Assembly (NCBI RefSeq): GCF_020329485.1 | Contig: NZ_JAGKJI010000002.1 | Span: 62,001-126,000, forward strand | Length of the DNA: 64,000 nt | Source of the DNA: Bradyrhizobium cenepequi | GTDB taxonomy: Bacteria > Pseudomonadota > Alphaproteobacteria > Rhizobiales > Xanthobacteraceae | Direction: 5' to 3' | In this document: piece after piece, positions 8,744 to 16,900 of the stretch | Numbering within the stretch: position 1 is the first letter of the stretch | Layout of the letters: each line of letters opens with the position of its first letter | Translations under genes and position numbers: made by a program | Notes under the pieces: generated by a model | The model's database searches: none | What the model was told of the DNA's origin: nothing | The model's input: the letters and a program-made list of their open reading frames with translations, nothing else

Positions 8744-9561
8744 GACGCCTCGCTCCCGGCTTTGTCCACGGCGCCGGTCAGGCGCATGAAGGCGGTGTTG
8801 ATGTCCTGCGCGCCTGTTTCCGCGATCACGCGCGACACCTGGCCGCGCGCCAGCACCTTGCCCTGATGCAGCACCACGAGATCATCGCTTGCCGTGATCT
8901 CGTCGAACAGATGCGTGGCCCAGAGTACCCCGATGCCTTGCTCGGCGACGAGCTTCCGAACGTGGTTAAGGATGTCTGAACGGGCCTTGACGTCGAGGCC
9001 GACCGTCGCCTCGTCCAGCAGCAACAGGCGCGGCCGGTGCAGCAGCGCACGCGCGATCTCCAGCCGGCGCATCTGGCCGCCGGAGAGGTCGCGCACCTTG
9101 CTGCCGGCACGGTCGGAAAGCGCGATGCGCGCCAGCACCTCGCCGCTGCGCAAGCGCGCCTCGCGCCGGCCGATGCCGTGCAGGGCGGCGTGATAGAGCA
9201 GGTTCTGCGTCACCGAGAGATCGAGGTCGAGCGTGCGAGGCTGGAACACGACGCCGAGAAGTCGCAGCGCCTCGCCCGGCGCGCGGCTGATATCATGGCC
9301 GAAAATGCCGATTCGTCCGGCCTGGATGCCGAACAACCGCGTGATCAGCGAGAACAGCGTGCTCTTGCCGGCGCCGTTCAGGCCAAGCAGCGCCGTGAAG
9401 CTTGCCGGCGCGACGTCAAAGCTCACATCGATCAGCGCGCGGCGCGCACCATAGGAATGGTTGACGCCTTCGATCGACAAGGCGGCCACACCGGCAGAAT
9501 CGTGTCGGGCCGATATGTCAGGCGATGATTTGTCAGCGATGGGTATCTCGGTTGCTGTCAT
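8740..9561 (-). CDS. ABC transporter ATP-binding protein, PedB/LutE-like (PQQ alcohol dehydrogenase system)
   Basis: A 273-residue ATPase with Walker A (GLNGAGKST), signature LSGGQMRR and Walker B (LLLLDEATVGLD). The Q-loop region reads GVVFQPRTLDLDLS. It matches the ATPase of PQQ-dependent alcohol dehydrogenase ABC systems. The ATG at 9561 was chosen because it gives the 4-nt ATGA overlap with the beta-propeller gene. A polar N-terminal extension of about 25 residues precedes the domain. It works with the ABC-2 permease encoded immediately downstream. Confidence 0.92.
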   Translation of the reverse strand: MTATEIPIADKSSPDISARHDSAGVAALSIEGVNHSYGARRALIDVSFDVAPASFTALLGLNGAGKSTLFSLITRLFGIQAGRIGIFGHDISRAPGEALRLLGVVFQPRTLDLDLSVTQNLLYHAALHGIGRREARLRSGEVLARIALSDRAGSKVRDLSGGQMRRLEIARALLHRPRLLLLDEATVGLDVKARSDILNHVRKLVAEQGIGVLWATHLFDEITASDDLVVLHQGKVLARGQVSRVIAETGAQDINTAFMRLTGAVDKAGSEAS

Positions 9562-10529
9562 TGTGGTGCAATCGTAACGCCCCAGGGAAGTTCGCCGACC
9601 TGAATGGTCTTGGTCACTTTTTGCGCGGCGACGTCGATGACGGAGACGTCGTTGGATACGCCATTGGTCACCAGCAGGTATTTTTCGTCCGGCGTGAACG
9701 CCATGTGCCACACCCGCTGTCCGACCAGGAGATATTTTGTCACCTTGTGACTGACAGCGTCGACGACCGCGACGCGGTTGGCGGGGCCGAGTGCGACGAA
9801 GGCGGTCTTGTCGTCCTTGGTCATGCCAATGCCGACCGGCTGGATCGCCTCGCTGCGCAGGCCGGGAATGCTGAAGGTGACCTTGCCGGTCACCACGTGC
9901 TTGACCGGATCGATGATCGACACCGTGCCGCCGATCTCGGAGGACACCCATAATTCCGAGCCGTCATGCTTGAACTCGGCAAAGCGCGGCCGGGCGTCGA
10001 CCAACACATTAGCCACGATTTGGCGCGTCGACGTGTCGATGAAGTGCGCCATGTTGGTGGTCTCGGAGGTGTTGATCAGGATCTTGCCGTCCGGGCTGAT
10101 CGTCATGCCCTCCGGTTCGACGCCGACCTGCACGTCGCCGATGCGGGCGCGCTTCTCGAGATCGATCACGGTCACCGTATTGTCGTTCTCGTTGGCGACA
10201 TACATCACCTTGCCCGCGGCATCCTGGGCGAACAGTTCCGGATCTGGTCCGGAGGGCAGCGTGTCCACCACCTCCTGCTTCTTGGCGTCGATCACCTGGA
10301 TGGTGTCGTCGTCACCGACCGCGACCATGACGAACTTGCCGTCGCGGCTGAACTCGATGCCGCGTGGCCGCTGGCCGACCTTGATGGTTTTTGTCACCGT
10401 CCAGCTATCGGTGTCGATCACGGAAACGGTGTTGCCTTTTTCGTTGGAGACATAGGCCATGAAGGCGGAAGCGGGTGCGGCGGCCGCAAGCCAAAGGACC
10501 GTTCCGGAAACTAGACAGCGGCGCCACAT
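9558..10529 (-). CDS. PQQ-associated YVTN beta-propeller protein, PedA2/LutD-like
   Basis: A 323-residue periplasmic protein: signal peptide (residues 1-22, ending ASAFM), then about seven repeats of the YVTN type (AYVSNEKGNTVSVIDTDS, MYVANENDNTVTVIDLEK and so on) that fold as a beta-propeller. The family is tied to PQQ-dependent catabolism; relatives in lanthanide clusters have been considered periplasmic metal-handling proteins. The Asp/Asn-rich loops (VGDDDTIQV, NENDNT) could bind cations, which is inference. It lies 14 nt after the binding-protein gene and overlaps the ATPase gene by 4 nt. Confidence 0.9.
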   Translation of the reverse strand: MWRRCLVSGTVLWLAAAAPASAFMAYVSNEKGNTVSVIDTDSWTVTKTIKVGQRPRGIEFSRDGKFVMVAVGDDDTIQVIDAKKQEVVDTLPSGPDPELFAQDAAGKVMYVANENDNTVTVIDLEKRARIGDVQVGVEPEGMTISPDGKILINTSETTNMAHFIDTSTRQIVANVLVDARPRFAEFKHDGSELWVSSEIGGTVSIIDPVKHVVTGKVTFSIPGLRSEAIQPVGIGMTKDDKTAFVALGPANRVAVVDAVSHKVTKYLLVGQRVWHMAFTPDEKYLLVTNGVSNDVSVIDVAAQKVTKTIQVGELPWGVTIAPQ

Positions 10530-10543
10530 GCGCGATCTCTCCT

Positions 10544-11725
10544 TCACTGCAGCTTGCATTTTGTCTCGGGACGGTCGACGCCGAGCGTGTCGAGCTCGGA
10601 GACCTGGTGCAGGAAGCCTTCCTGCGGTGACACCGAGACCACCATGCGTCCATCGACCAGAAGGATCGGTTGGCGAAGCTGCTGGTTCCAATTCCGCAGC
10701 GTCAGCCGCGTGCCCTTGAACGCGGCTACCGAGAAATCCGGTCCTTTGAGGAAAGCAAACAGCTTCTTTGCATCGCCCGAGTTCGTACGCGAGGCGGCTT
10801 CACCGATCATGCGCGTGGCGGTCCAGGCCTGCATGTCGAGCGCGGTCATGCGCCGCGAATTCAGTTTCACGAAGCGGTTCTGGATCTGGATCGCGCCCCA
10901 TTGATCCTGCGCCGCGTCCCAGCTCGTGGGCACGAGCCCCGCCGAGCCTGCGACCGGCCGTGGGTCCCAGGTGCGATAGGGCAGATAGGACGCGAAGACC
11001 TCGCTTTCGTCGGCGGCGACCAGCACGTCGTGGGCGGGGATCTGCTGGGTGAAGACCGGCATCTGCCGCTGGATCAGCGTCACGCCGCTATCGGTGCGAC
11101 GCGCGCCGCCGGTATCCTCGAAGGTCTTTTCCTGCACGATCTTGGCGCCGAACCGCGTCGCGGCGCGGCGGAGCGCATCGGCATAGAGCTTGTCCTTGTC
11201 GTGCGAGCCGACCACCAGGAACCAGCGCTTCCACTGCTTCCATACCAGGTATTGCGCCAGCGCATCCGCCAGCATCGAGCGCGTCGGCGCGACGTGGATC
11301 ACGTTGGCGCGGCAATCCTGCTCGCGCAGCCGGTCATCGATCGCGCCGGCGTTCAGCAGCACCGTGCCGCGATCGCGCAGCGCATCCGCCGCTTGCAACA
11401 GCCCATCCGGCGGAAGATCGGCGATGATGAAGCCATTGCGATCGGCAAGCGCCGTCGCGGCCTTCGCGACGTCCTCGCCTTCCTTGAGCCGGACCTCCTC
11501 CAGGTTGAAGCGCTGGTTGAGGAATTTTCCGGTGGTGTTGTTATCCTCGATCGCAAGCCGCGCGCCGGCTACGCCGTCATTCTCGGCGGGCTGCTCGACC
11601 AGCGATAGCTTCTGCTGAACGCCGGCACGGCCGAGATAGCCGATGCCGATCTCGACCGGCTCGGCGGCACGCACGGGCATCGCCATTGCGACCAGACCGA
11701 TTGCGGCGACCAGCCATCGGACCAT
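10544..11725 (-). CDS. ABC substrate-binding protein of the PQQ-dependent alcohol dehydrogenase system, PedA1/LutA-like
   Basis: A 393-residue periplasmic protein with a signal peptide (ending PVRAAE) and a branched-chain-amino-acid-receptor-like fold. It is the first gene of the five-gene operon running down to 7284. A clear GGGAGG site precedes the ATG at 11725. The family was defined by association with PQQ alcohol dehydrogenases, and the equivalent Pseudomonas and Methylobacterium systems are linked to lanthanide acquisition. The ligand could be a metal, a metal complex or an alcohol-derived compound; sequence alone does not decide. Confidence 0.9.
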   Translation of the reverse strand: MVRWLVAAIGLVAMAMPVRAAEPVEIGIGYLGRAGVQQKLSLVEQPAENDGVAGARLAIEDNNTTGKFLNQRFNLEEVRLKEGEDVAKAATALADRNGFIIADLPPDGLLQAADALRDRGTVLLNAGAIDDRLREQDCRANVIHVAPTRSMLADALAQYLVWKQWKRWFLVVGSHDKDKLYADALRRAATRFGAKIVQEKTFEDTGGARRTDSGVTLIQRQMPVFTQQIPAHDVLVAADESEVFASYLPYRTWDPRPVAGSAGLVPTSWDAAQDQWGAIQIQNRFVKLNSRRMTALDMQAWTATRMIGEAASRTNSGDAKKLFAFLKGPDFSVAAFKGTRLTLRNWNQQLRQPILLVDGRMVVSVSPQEGFLHQVSELDTLGVDRPETKCKLQ

Positions 11726-11773
11726 GTTTCCTCCCAACGTCTCCTCGCCTTGACCCGGCGATGGAGATACTCT

Positions 11774-11809
11774 TGGCATGCAAGATGACTGAATTGTCCT
11801 GGCTTGCAA
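11774..11809 (-). promoter_or_regulatory. direct repeat upstream of the PQQ/lanthanide ABC operon
   Basis: On the minus strand TTGCAAGCCA (11809-11800) and TTGCATGCCA (11783-11774) match at 9 of 10 bases, spaced 26 nt apart. They lie 49-84 nt upstream of the first operon gene, within a 234-nt intergenic region that must contain its promoter. This could be an operator for an activator, but no regulator is known for it. Confidence 0.3.
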
Positions 11810-11959
11810 CCCCGCATTTTGTCGTTGCGACGCTCTCGATTCCGCACGATCACGATCATGAGAGCGCCGTTTGCCGTCGCGGCGATGACGTTGTCCGCCG
11901 CGCCTGCATACGCCGTTTGGCGAAGGCACATCGGGCGCGGCAACCACAATGAAGGTGAT

Positions 11960-12805
11960 TCAGGCCGTCAGCCGCGCGGCGTGCCAGCGCAAGTGATCGC
12001 CCATGAAGGTGGAGATGAAATAGTAACTGTGGTCGTAGCCTTCCTGGCGTCGGAGCAGGAGCGGAATATTTGCCTGCGCGCAGGCCTGTTGCAGCAGTTC
12101 CGGGCGAAGCTGTTCCGCGAGGAACGAGTCGGCATCGCCAACATCGACCAGCAGATCGGAAAACCGTGCGCCGTCCTCGATCAGCGCCACCGTGTCATGC
12201 TTGCGCCATGCATTTCTGTCGTCGCCGAGATAGCCGCCGAGCGCCTTGATGCCCCAGGGCACCTGTGATGGCGCCACGATCGGCGCAAAGGCGCTCGCGG
12301 CGCGATAGCGGTTGGGATGGCGCAGTGCCACCGTGAGCGCACCGTGCCCGCCCATGGAATGGCCCATGATCGATTGGCGCACGCGATCGGCAGGGAAGTG
12401 CGCGGCAACGAGCTGCGGCAGTTCCTCGGTCACATAGCTCCACATCCGGTAGTTCTGGGCAAACGGCTCCTGCATCGCGTCGACATAGAAGCCGGCGCCA
12501 AGCCCGAAGTCATAGGCGCCGGCGGGATCGCGGGGCACGCCCTCGCCGCGCGGGCTGGTATCGGGTGCCACGAAGATCAGGCCGAGATCGGCGCAGGTGG
12601 CGCGGTATTCGCCTTTCTCGGTGACATTGGCGTGGGTGCAGGTCAGGCCGGAGAGATAGAAGACGACCGGCAGCTTCGCGCCCGCCGGATGCGGAGGAAC
12701 GTAGACCGAAAAGGTCATCTCGGTCTTGGTCTCGCGGCTGGCATGCTTGTACACGCCCTGGATGCCGCCATGGGATTTGTTCGTTGAAACAGTTTGAATC
12801 GTCAT
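11960..12805 (-). CDS. fghA: S-formylglutathione hydrolase
   Basis: A 281-residue cytoplasmic esterase that hydrolyses S-formylglutathione to formate and glutathione, the last step of glutathione-dependent formaldehyde oxidation. The nucleophile serine is Ser150 in GHSMGGHGA. The stretch YLSGLTCTHANVTEKGEYR is characteristic of the family. It lies between the PQQ/lanthanide transporter and a two-component system, which fits removal of formaldehyde made by methanol oxidation. The partner S-(hydroxymethyl)glutathione dehydrogenase is not in the window. The 234-nt gap downstream means it is probably transcribed separately from the ABC operon. Confidence 0.96.
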   Translation of the reverse strand: MTIQTVSTNKSHGGIQGVYKHASRETKTEMTFSVYVPPHPAGAKLPVVFYLSGLTCTHANVTEKGEYRATCADLGLIFVAPDTSPRGEGVPRDPAGAYDFGLGAGFYVDAMQEPFAQNYRMWSYVTEELPQLVAAHFPADRVRQSIMGHSMGGHGALTVALRHPNRYRAASAFAPIVAPSQVPWGIKALGGYLGDDRNAWRKHDTVALIEDGARFSDLLVDVGDADSFLAEQLRPELLQQACAQANIPLLLRRQEGYDHSYYFISTFMGDHLRWHAARLTA

Positions 12806-12835
12806 CTCCCGGACTCCGGCGCTGTGCTTTGTTTG

Positions 12836-12892
12836 CGCATGATCTTTTCGGAAAGCCAGCGCCCACTTTTCCGGATCATGCGTGCGCGATCT
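12836..12892. repeat. RPE-like palindromic element (copy 1)
   Basis: CGCATGATC (12836-12844) pairs with GATCATGCG (12884-12892) around a GC-rich core containing CTTTTCGGAAAG-like and CACTTTTCCGG sequence. This is the short palindromic intergenic element common in rhizobia and Bradyrhizobium. It sits between fghA and the response-regulator gene and abuts the latter's stop codon. Confidence 0.8.
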
Positions 12893-13513
12893 TCAGGCGA
12901 CGCCGCTCTCGATCGCCAACCGCACCAGTTCGGCCGAGGTGCGCACGCCGAGTTTCTGGCGCATGATCGAGGAGGTGTTGGCGACCGTCTTGTAAGAGGA
13001 ATGAACCAGCCAGGCGATCTCGGAGAGCGTCTTGCCGGCGCTGAGCAGGCGCAGGATCTCCATCTCGCGCGGATTGAGCTTCGACAGCGGGCTCTGCGCC
13101 GCGGCGGGGCCGGCAAAGGCGACGCGGCGGGCGATCGCGGGCGGCAGATAGACGCCGCCATTGCCAACTTCGTGGATCGCCTCGACGAGATCGCTGGGAT
13201 CGCCGGTCTTTGCCACATAACCCTTGGCGCCGATCTCGATGGCGCGGGCGGCGAACGCCGGATCGTCGTTCATGCTGAACATGATGATGCGCGCCGAATC
13301 GTCCCGCGCCAGCATCCGCCGCGCCAGTTCGAAGCCGGAGACGGTCGGCAGATTGATGTCAATCACGGAGATATCGGGACGTTCGGCGACAAAGACGCGT
13401 TCGCCGCTTTCGGCGTCCGATGCTTCGAGCAGCTCGATCTCCGGTTCATCGGCGAACACGGTGCGGCAGCCGGAAGCGACGATCGGATGGTCGTCAACGA
13501 TCAGAACGCGCAT
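12893..13513 (-). CDS. NarL/LuxR-family response regulator, FlhR/RfdR-like
   Basis: A 206-residue DNA-binding regulator. The receiver domain (residues 1-120) has the acidic pair Asp7-Asp8, the phospho-acceptor Asp52 in SVIDINLP, and the Lys in VAKTG. A LuxR helix-turn-helix (LNPREMEILRLLSAGKTLSEIA) fills the C-terminus. It is divergent from a sensor kinase and next to fghA. In Paracoccus (FlhSR) and Rhodobacter (RfdRS), similar pairs control formaldehyde oxidation genes, so that role is the leading inference. ATG at 13513 is the first codon of the conserved MRVLIVDDHP. Confidence 0.9.
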   Translation of the reverse strand: MRVLIVDDHPIVASGCRTVFADEPEIELLEASDAESGERVFVAERPDISVIDINLPTVSGFELARRMLARDDSARIIMFSMNDDPAFAARAIEIGAKGYVAKTGDPSDLVEAIHEVGNGGVYLPPAIARRVAFAGPAAAQSPLSKLNPREMEILRLLSAGKTLSEIAWLVHSSYKTVANTSSIMRQKLGVRTSAELVRLAIESGVA

Positions 13514-13704
13514 GCTTGAAGTCCCGGATAGCTGCGTCAGTCCGTTGCTGCACCGCATCAGATTACATGAACGCCGCTTCCCGCGGGTGTGCTCATGCAT
13601 CTCCAGCGCGATTGCTGTACGCTTCGATTAGACAGACGCGGTATTTGTCTGTCAACGCTCCTCTTGATTGAGGAACCGAATGCAGGTGATCGTGGGCAAA
13701 GGCG

Positions 13705-15072
13705 ATGTGGCAGAAACTTTCCTTGCGCGGGCGGATCAACCTGCTGCTGGCGCTCGTCCTCGCGCTCGGTCTGGCCATCAACATCGCGCGGCTTGTCGTG
13801 GAGGCCGGCCCGCGGGTCCAGGCAGAAGACCAGAGCGTGATCCGCCTCGCGCGAGAATTCCTGACCACGATCGTCGCCGGGTTGAACGAGGCGCCGGATC
13901 CGGACGCCCGGCTCGACGAGATCGTTCGCGACCTCAGCCGGCTGCGTCACGTCAGCATCACCCGCCAGGATGGCGCGACAGCAAAGTCCGGAAAGGACGA
14001 GGCGACTGACAGCCGCGAGGAAGCGCGATCGCCGCCGGCCTGGTTCGTCGCGCTCGTCCATCCGGAGACAACTTCCGTTAGCGTGCCGATCTCCATCCGC
14101 GGCAGATCGGAATCGCTCGTGATCACTTCGCATCCGAATGACGAGATGGCCGAGATCTGGGATGGCATTGTCACCCAGCTCGCGGTCGGTTCCGCGATCG
14201 TCGTTGTGCTCTTCCTGATCGTCAGGAGTGTTGTCGGCCGCGCGCTGGCGCCGCTCGAGGCGCTGTCGCAAGCCATGGCGAAGATCGAGGGCGGGCAATA
14301 CGATGTTCGCGTGACGCCGGGCGGCGCGCCGGAACTCGCTGCGACCTGCGCCAAGCTCAATCACCTCGCGGCCACGCTCGGCGAGGCGATCGAGGACAAG
14401 CGGCGGCTCGCCGAGCGCGCGGTCTCGCTGCAGGACAGGGAACGCAAGGAGATCGCGCGCGAATTGCACGACGAGCTCGGCCCGCATCTGTTCGCATTGC
14501 GCGCGCATGCAGGTGCCTTGATGCGGCTGTCGGATGCGCGCGAGGCAGGTCCGGATCATGTGCGAAAGCACGGCGGGGCGATGCTGGAGCAGGTCAATGC
14601 GCTGCAGCAGTTCACCCGACGGATCCTGGAGAAGCTGCGGCCGGTCGGCCTTGCCGAACTCGGACTTTACGAGGCGCTCTCTGCCTTGTTCCGCCTCTGG
14701 AAGGAATCGCATCCGGAGGTCACGATCGAAACCAGCATTTCGCCTTCCCTCGGCGAGACCGGAGAGACCGCCGATCTCACGATCTACCGCGTCGTCCAGG
14801 AAGCGCTCACCAACGCCTTCCGTCACGCCGGCGCGACCGCGGTCAAGATAACCGTCGAGCCGGCGGAACAGCCGGACAGCGTGCGGGGAAATCGCGGCTG
14901 CGCGCGGGTGCGGGTCCGCGATAACGGCCGCGGCTTGAGCCCGGACCACCAGTTCGGCTTCGGCCTCACCGGCATGCGCGAGCGCCTGTTGGCACTAGGC
15001 GGCTCGCTGACGGTTTCGTCCGCCGACGGGGTGACGGTGGAGGCGCTGGTTCCTACGGGAGCGCGCTCCTAA
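13705..15072 (+). CDS. sensor histidine kinase (HisKA_3), FlhS/RfdS-like
   Basis: A 455-residue membrane kinase. The first transmembrane segment is at about residues 11-33, a periplasmic domain follows to about 155, and a second segment lies at about 158-178. Then come a HAMP-like linker, the dimerisation/phosphoacceptor helix with His255 in ARELHDELG, and an ATPase domain with RVRDNGRGL and GFGLTGMRERL. It is the evident partner of the divergent response regulator; the 191-nt gap must hold both promoters. The signal sensed is unknown; formaldehyde or methanol is suggested by the neighbours. Confidence 0.92.
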   Translation: MWQKLSLRGRINLLLALVLALGLAINIARLVVEAGPRVQAEDQSVIRLAREFLTTIVAGLNEAPDPDARLDEIVRDLSRLRHVSITRQDGATAKSGKDEATDSREEARSPPAWFVALVHPETTSVSVPISIRGRSESLVITSHPNDEMAEIWDGIVTQLAVGSAIVVVLFLIVRSVVGRALAPLEALSQAMAKIEGGQYDVRVTPGGAPELAATCAKLNHLAATLGEAIEDKRRLAERAVSLQDRERKEIARELHDELGPHLFALRAHAGALMRLSDAREAGPDHVRKHGGAMLEQVNALQQFTRRILEKLRPVGLAELGLYEALSALFRLWKESHPEVTIETSISPSLGETGETADLTIYRVVQEALTNAFRHAGATAVKITVEPAEQPDSVRGNRGCARVRVRDNGRGLSPDHQFGFGLTGMRERLLALGGSLTVSSADGVTVEALVPTGARS

Positions 15073-15095
15073 CTCTGATCTTGCGGTGTCGCGTC

Positions 15096-16706
15096 CTAGA
15101 CGACGTGAAAGTTGGATACTGAATCGTTTGCGAGCTGCGCGATAAGGTGCAGCTCCCAATCGATATAGGCCTGCATTGCAGCCGCCGCATTGTCCGTCCC
15201 TTCATAGGGACGCTTGTAGACATCATCGGGTTGCGAGATCCATGAATGTCGATCCCGCTCCAGCGGCCGACCACTGCTGATCCAGGCTTCCGTTCCGCCT
15301 TTCAGTACGGCCACGTTGCGTCTTGTGGAGGCGATCGCATCTGCAAGCGCGAACAAGGCTTCATCGCCGTCGGCGCTAGTGAGAATGATCGCTTCCTCGC
15401 CGGGCAGTTGCGGCAAATCCTCGGCGAAACGCGACGCCAGTACGAAATGCGCGCCAGGGATATGGCCTGCGGCATAAGCGGGGCTGCGCGCCAGATCAAT
15501 GACCGTCCAGTTGTCGCGGTTGGCGATCAGCTCCGGCACGTCGATCGCGGGGCCGGAGGCTGCCGGCGCCGGACGGCGCGGCGGCGGGGTGCCGGTCTCG
15601 GTCGCCTCAATCACTTCCGGCCCGACGATGTGAGCCTCCCAGCCCATCTGGACCAGCCAGGATGCGGCCATGCGTGCGCGAACGCCGTCGTCATCGAACA
15701 GCACCAGCCGCGATCCGCGTACAGCGACCCATTCGTCCGCGGCCTGTACGAGCTGCCCGCCAGGTGCCGAGGCGAAGCCGGGCGGATGTTCGCGCTGATA
15801 TTCCTCCGGCGTTCTCACATCGAGCAGATAGAGCGTGCGTTCATTCGCTTGCGCGAGGAAGAGATCGAATGTGTTGCGGTCAAGGCTCGGAACGCCGACG
15901 CGCTCGGCCCATTGCGCCGCGCTGGCGAGCGCTGCCGGATAAGTCGCTTCGGGGCGTTGCATGAACCGGTCGGTTCGGCCCCGTTCGACATCATGTCCGG
16001 CCAAGGTCCAGCCGATCGTGCCGTTTCGTAGCGCGAAAATCTTGTTCGGAAGTCCCGCATTGATGAGCGATTGCGCGCCGATGATGCTGCGCGTTCGGCC
16101 GGCGCAATTGACGATGATGGTGGTGCCGGGCGCGGGCGCGATTTCCCTTGCGCGAAACGCGAGCTCGCCGCCGGGGACGCTGACGCCGCGCGGAATGCTC
16201 ATGGTGCGGTATTCCTCGAAACGGCGCGCGTCGAGCACGATCAGATCGGGCTCCGTCTCGATCAGGGCCTTGACCTCGTTCGCGGGCAGAGACGGGGTGT
16301 GGCGGATCGCCTCGACGAGTTCGCCGAACGCCTTGCTCGGCACATTGACGTCGCGAAAGACCTCGCCGACCGTTCGATAGGCTCCCAGGCCGCCGTCGAG
16401 GATCGATACATCCGTATAGCCGAGCGCCGAAATGCGTTTCGCCGCCCGCCCGGCATATCCTTCGCCGTCGTCATAGACGACAATGGGGGCGCTGAAGCGC
16501 GGGATCAGATCGAGAATACGTAGTTCGATCTGCGAAAGCGGCAGGGAGACAGCGAAGAAGGGATGCGCCAGCGAGTAGGGGCCTTCCTCGCGCACGTCAA
16601 GCAGCGCCACCTCTTCGCCAGCGCGCCAACGCCGGCGCAATTCCGTAGGCGTCATGAGTGGCGCGGTATCAGACCGCTTCGGCTGCGTGCCGGAAATTGG
16701 CTTCAT
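15096..16706 (-). CDS. protein with four rhodanese-like domains
   Basis: About 536 residues from the ATG at 16706 (MKPISGTQPKRSD). Four consecutive rhodanese folds are seen, starting near LLDVREEGPY, VLDARRFEEYR, LLDVRTPEEYQ and VIDLARSPAYA. Only the second keeps the active-site cysteine (VNCAGRTRS); the matching loops of the others read YDDGEGYAG, FDDDGVRAR and TSADGDEAL. A sulfurtransferase with one working and three structural domains is likely. The open frame extends to 16856, but that would run through an operator-like palindrome array, so a later start is favoured. It has no signal peptide. It converges with the kinase gene. Confidence 0.82.
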   Translation of the reverse strand: MKPISGTQPKRSDTAPLMTPTELRRRWRAGEEVALLDVREEGPYSLAHPFFAVSLPLSQIELRILDLIPRFSAPIVVYDDGEGYAGRAAKRISALGYTDVSILDGGLGAYRTVGEVFRDVNVPSKAFGELVEAIRHTPSLPANEVKALIETEPDLIVLDARRFEEYRTMSIPRGVSVPGGELAFRAREIAPAPGTTIIVNCAGRTRSIIGAQSLINAGLPNKIFALRNGTIGWTLAGHDVERGRTDRFMQRPEATYPAALASAAQWAERVGVPSLDRNTFDLFLAQANERTLYLLDVRTPEEYQREHPPGFASAPGGQLVQAADEWVAVRGSRLVLFDDDGVRARMAASWLVQMGWEAHIVGPEVIEATETGTPPPRRPAPAASGPAIDVPELIANRDNWTVIDLARSPAYAAGHIPGAHFVLASRFAEDLPQLPGEEAIILTSADGDEALFALADAIASTRRNVAVLKGGTEAWISSGRPLERDRHSWISQPDDVYKRPYEGTDNAAAAMQAYIDWELHLIAQLANDSVSNFHVV

Positions 16707-16775
16707 TGGAGTATCCAGAGGGGAATTCAGGAGGATCGGCATATAGCAGATGTTGGCGATAGCCGACGGCTCCGG

Positions 16776-16813
16776 TCCCGATGGGTCGGGAATTTTCCCG
16801 AAACTTTCGGGAA
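16776..16813. promoter_or_regulatory. overlapping palindrome array upstream of the TonB receptor gene
   Basis: A perfect 19-bp dyad, TTCCCGAAACTTTCGGGAA, lies at 16795-16813. It overlaps CGGGAATTTTCCCG at 16787-16800, and CCCGA/TCGGG lies just upstream. The half-site TTCCCG/CGGGAA therefore occurs at least three times in 38 bp. The single-base centre suits a protein-binding dyad rather than an RNA hairpin. It ends 88 nt before the receptor start in the divergent region shared with the rhodanese gene. Confidence 0.6.
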
Positions 16814-16900
16814 CAGTTGCAGGTAGCGCATAGCTCATTCTGCACTCTAATATCATTCAACCGGCGACAACAGCCGGACGGTGGGTGGAGCGGGTGGACA

